From NCBI GenBank assembly GCA_035530195.1, contig DATKVG010000110.1, positions 1 through 30,200 of the forward strand: a stretch of 30,200 nucleotides of DNA. The letters run 5' to 3'. Below the pieces are notes generated by a model. The model saw only the letters and a program-made list of their open reading frames with translations, was not told the origin of the DNA and ran no database searches. The translations under genes were made by a program, and so were the position numbers. This document shows, in pieces, positions 29,537 through 30,200 of this stretch. Each line of letters begins with the position of its first letter. Positions within the stretch are counted from its first letter, which is position 1. The DNA comes from JAPLKX01 sp035530195 (GTDB taxonomy: Bacteria; Hydrogenedentota; Hydrogenedentia; Hydrogenedentales; SLHB01).

Positions 29537-30200
29537 TTATCTTTGCCTGAGGAGGCTTCTTTGGCGGCGGAAACCCGATTTTGGCCTTGCTGGTGCGCCG
29601 GCGGGGCGGAACAGCGAGAGGACGGGTGCTTCGCCTTCCCATTCGGTGCGGGGTAGGTTTTTGCCCAGCGCCTTCTCGATGGCGTTGAGTTGGAGGTGGT
29701 CGCCGGGGCTGGCGAACGTGACGGCGTCGCCTTCGGCGCTGGCCCGGGCGGTTCGGCCGATTCGGTGGATGTAATCGTCGCTGCTGGCGGGGATGTCGTA
29801 GTTGATGACGTGGCTGATCCCGGTGATATCGAGCCCGCGCGCGGCGACGTCGGTGGCCACGAGGATCGGATATTTGCCGTTGCGGAACCCATCGAGCGCC
29901 TGGTCGCGCTGGGTCTGTGTCCTGTCGCCGTGTATGGCCTGTGCTTTGAACCCGGCTTTGCGGAGTGCTCTTGCGACGGCGTCGGTCCGGTGTTTGGTTC
30001 GGAGGAAAATGAGGGCGGACGGGATGTTTTCCTCTTTGAGAAGTTGTTGGAGGAGTTCCAGTTTGCGCTCCTGGTGGACGGTGTAGAGGCGCTGGCGGAC
30101 GGTGTCGACGGGTTTTGCGACGGCGCCCACGTCGATGCGCCGTGGCTGGTCGAGCATATCGGCGCTGAGCCGTGCGACGTCGTTGCCGAACGTTGCGGAG
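29537..30200 (-). CDS. DEAD-box ATP-dependent RNA helicase, C-terminal part (RhlE-like), cut by the window edge
   Basis: About 221 residues are visible; the N-terminal half with Q-motif, Walker A and DEAD box lies beyond the right edge. The first visible residues, SATFGNDVARLSADML, contain motif III (SAT). Motif IV (ALIFLRTK), motif V (VATDVAARGLDI) and motif VI (HRIGRTAR) follow in order, completing RecA-like domain 2. The tail after residue 180 is short and basic (RPAGAPARPKSGFRRQR), as in RhlE-type helicases acting in ribosome assembly and RNA decay. The short ATG at 30157 is internal and not the true start. Confidence 0.93.
   Translation of the reverse strand, partial: SATFGNDVARLSADMLDQPRRIDVGAVAKPVDTVRQRLYTVHQERKLELLQQLLKEENIPSALIFLRTKHRTDAVARALRKAGFKAQAIHGDRTQTQRDQALDGFRNGKYPILVATDVAARGLDITGISHVINYDIPASSDDYIHRIGRTARASAEGDAVTFASPGDHLQLNAIEKALGKNLPRTEWEGEAPVLSLFRPAGAPARPKSGFRRQRSLLRQR

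Noticed and set aside
1..30200. CRISPR array
   Set aside because: The arrays present have 9-10 bp periods with no spacer-sized unique segments, and no cas gene is seen.

Overview
The window looks like a chromosomal segment of a GC-rich, Gram-negative-type heterotroph from the PVC superphylum or a neighbouring lineage such as Hydrogenedentota. The pointers are a prepilin-type protein with a C-terminal H-x-DG motif, a very large PQQ-type propeller protein with a methyltransferase-like insert and a malectin-like tail, a secreted GH2 glycosidase, lipoprotein signals, and 9-10 bp 'phrase' arrays between genes. The phylum is inferred from gene style only; no rRNA or marker gene settles it.

Layout. 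0.2-1.3 kb: membrane protein plus winged-helix regulator behind a good sigma70-type promoter. 1.4-3.4 kb: PfkB sugar kinase, then a prepilin-like protein ending in a strong terminator. 3.4-10.1 kb: propeller protein, a secreted Cys-Ser-Val-Pro-Val protein, and a MacB/LolD-like ABC permease and ATPase, tightly spaced or overlapping (probable operon). 10.1-14.7 kb: a lower-GC accessory island. It holds an IS630-type transposase remnant, two copies of a two-hairpin element, a trypsin-like/TPR protein, a small GFLG-repeat membrane protein between attC-like motifs, a decayed DUF1566-like gene, a tRNA-like remnant, a displaced 3' half of tRNA-Asn, a GIY-YIG nuclease gene and an intact tRNA-Asn. 14.8-20.0 kb, minus strand: GH2 glycosidase, ankyrin lipoprotein, sugar-binding lipoprotein and RbsC-like permease with no ATPase gene. 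20.0-24.5 kb: a sulfur amino-acid block, cysK (strong promoter with an overlapping palindrome), metY, and a metX-metW fusion. 24.5-25.2 kb: a GxxExxY nuclease-fold gene between inverted CGCAGAG arrays. 25.2-28.0 kb: MBOAT acyltransferase, SGNH-like partner and a truncated alginate-lyase-like lipoprotein. 28.1-29.4 kb: an AT-rich S66 LD-carboxypeptidase gene and a gene remnant directly behind tRNA-Arg(CCT). The right edge holds a DEAD-box helicase, cut by the window end.

How the genes work together. CysK, MetY and MetX-MetW cover assimilation of sulfide into cysteine and homocysteine. The GH2 enzyme, sugar-binding protein and permease suggest glycan breakdown and sugar uptake. MBOAT plus the SGNH-like protein suggest O-acylation of a cell-surface polymer. 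The most promising undescribed structures are the tRNA-Asn/GIY-YIG/displaced-tRNA-half arrangement, the paired two-hairpin elements with compensatory stem changes, and the GxxExxY gene between inverted repeat arrays.
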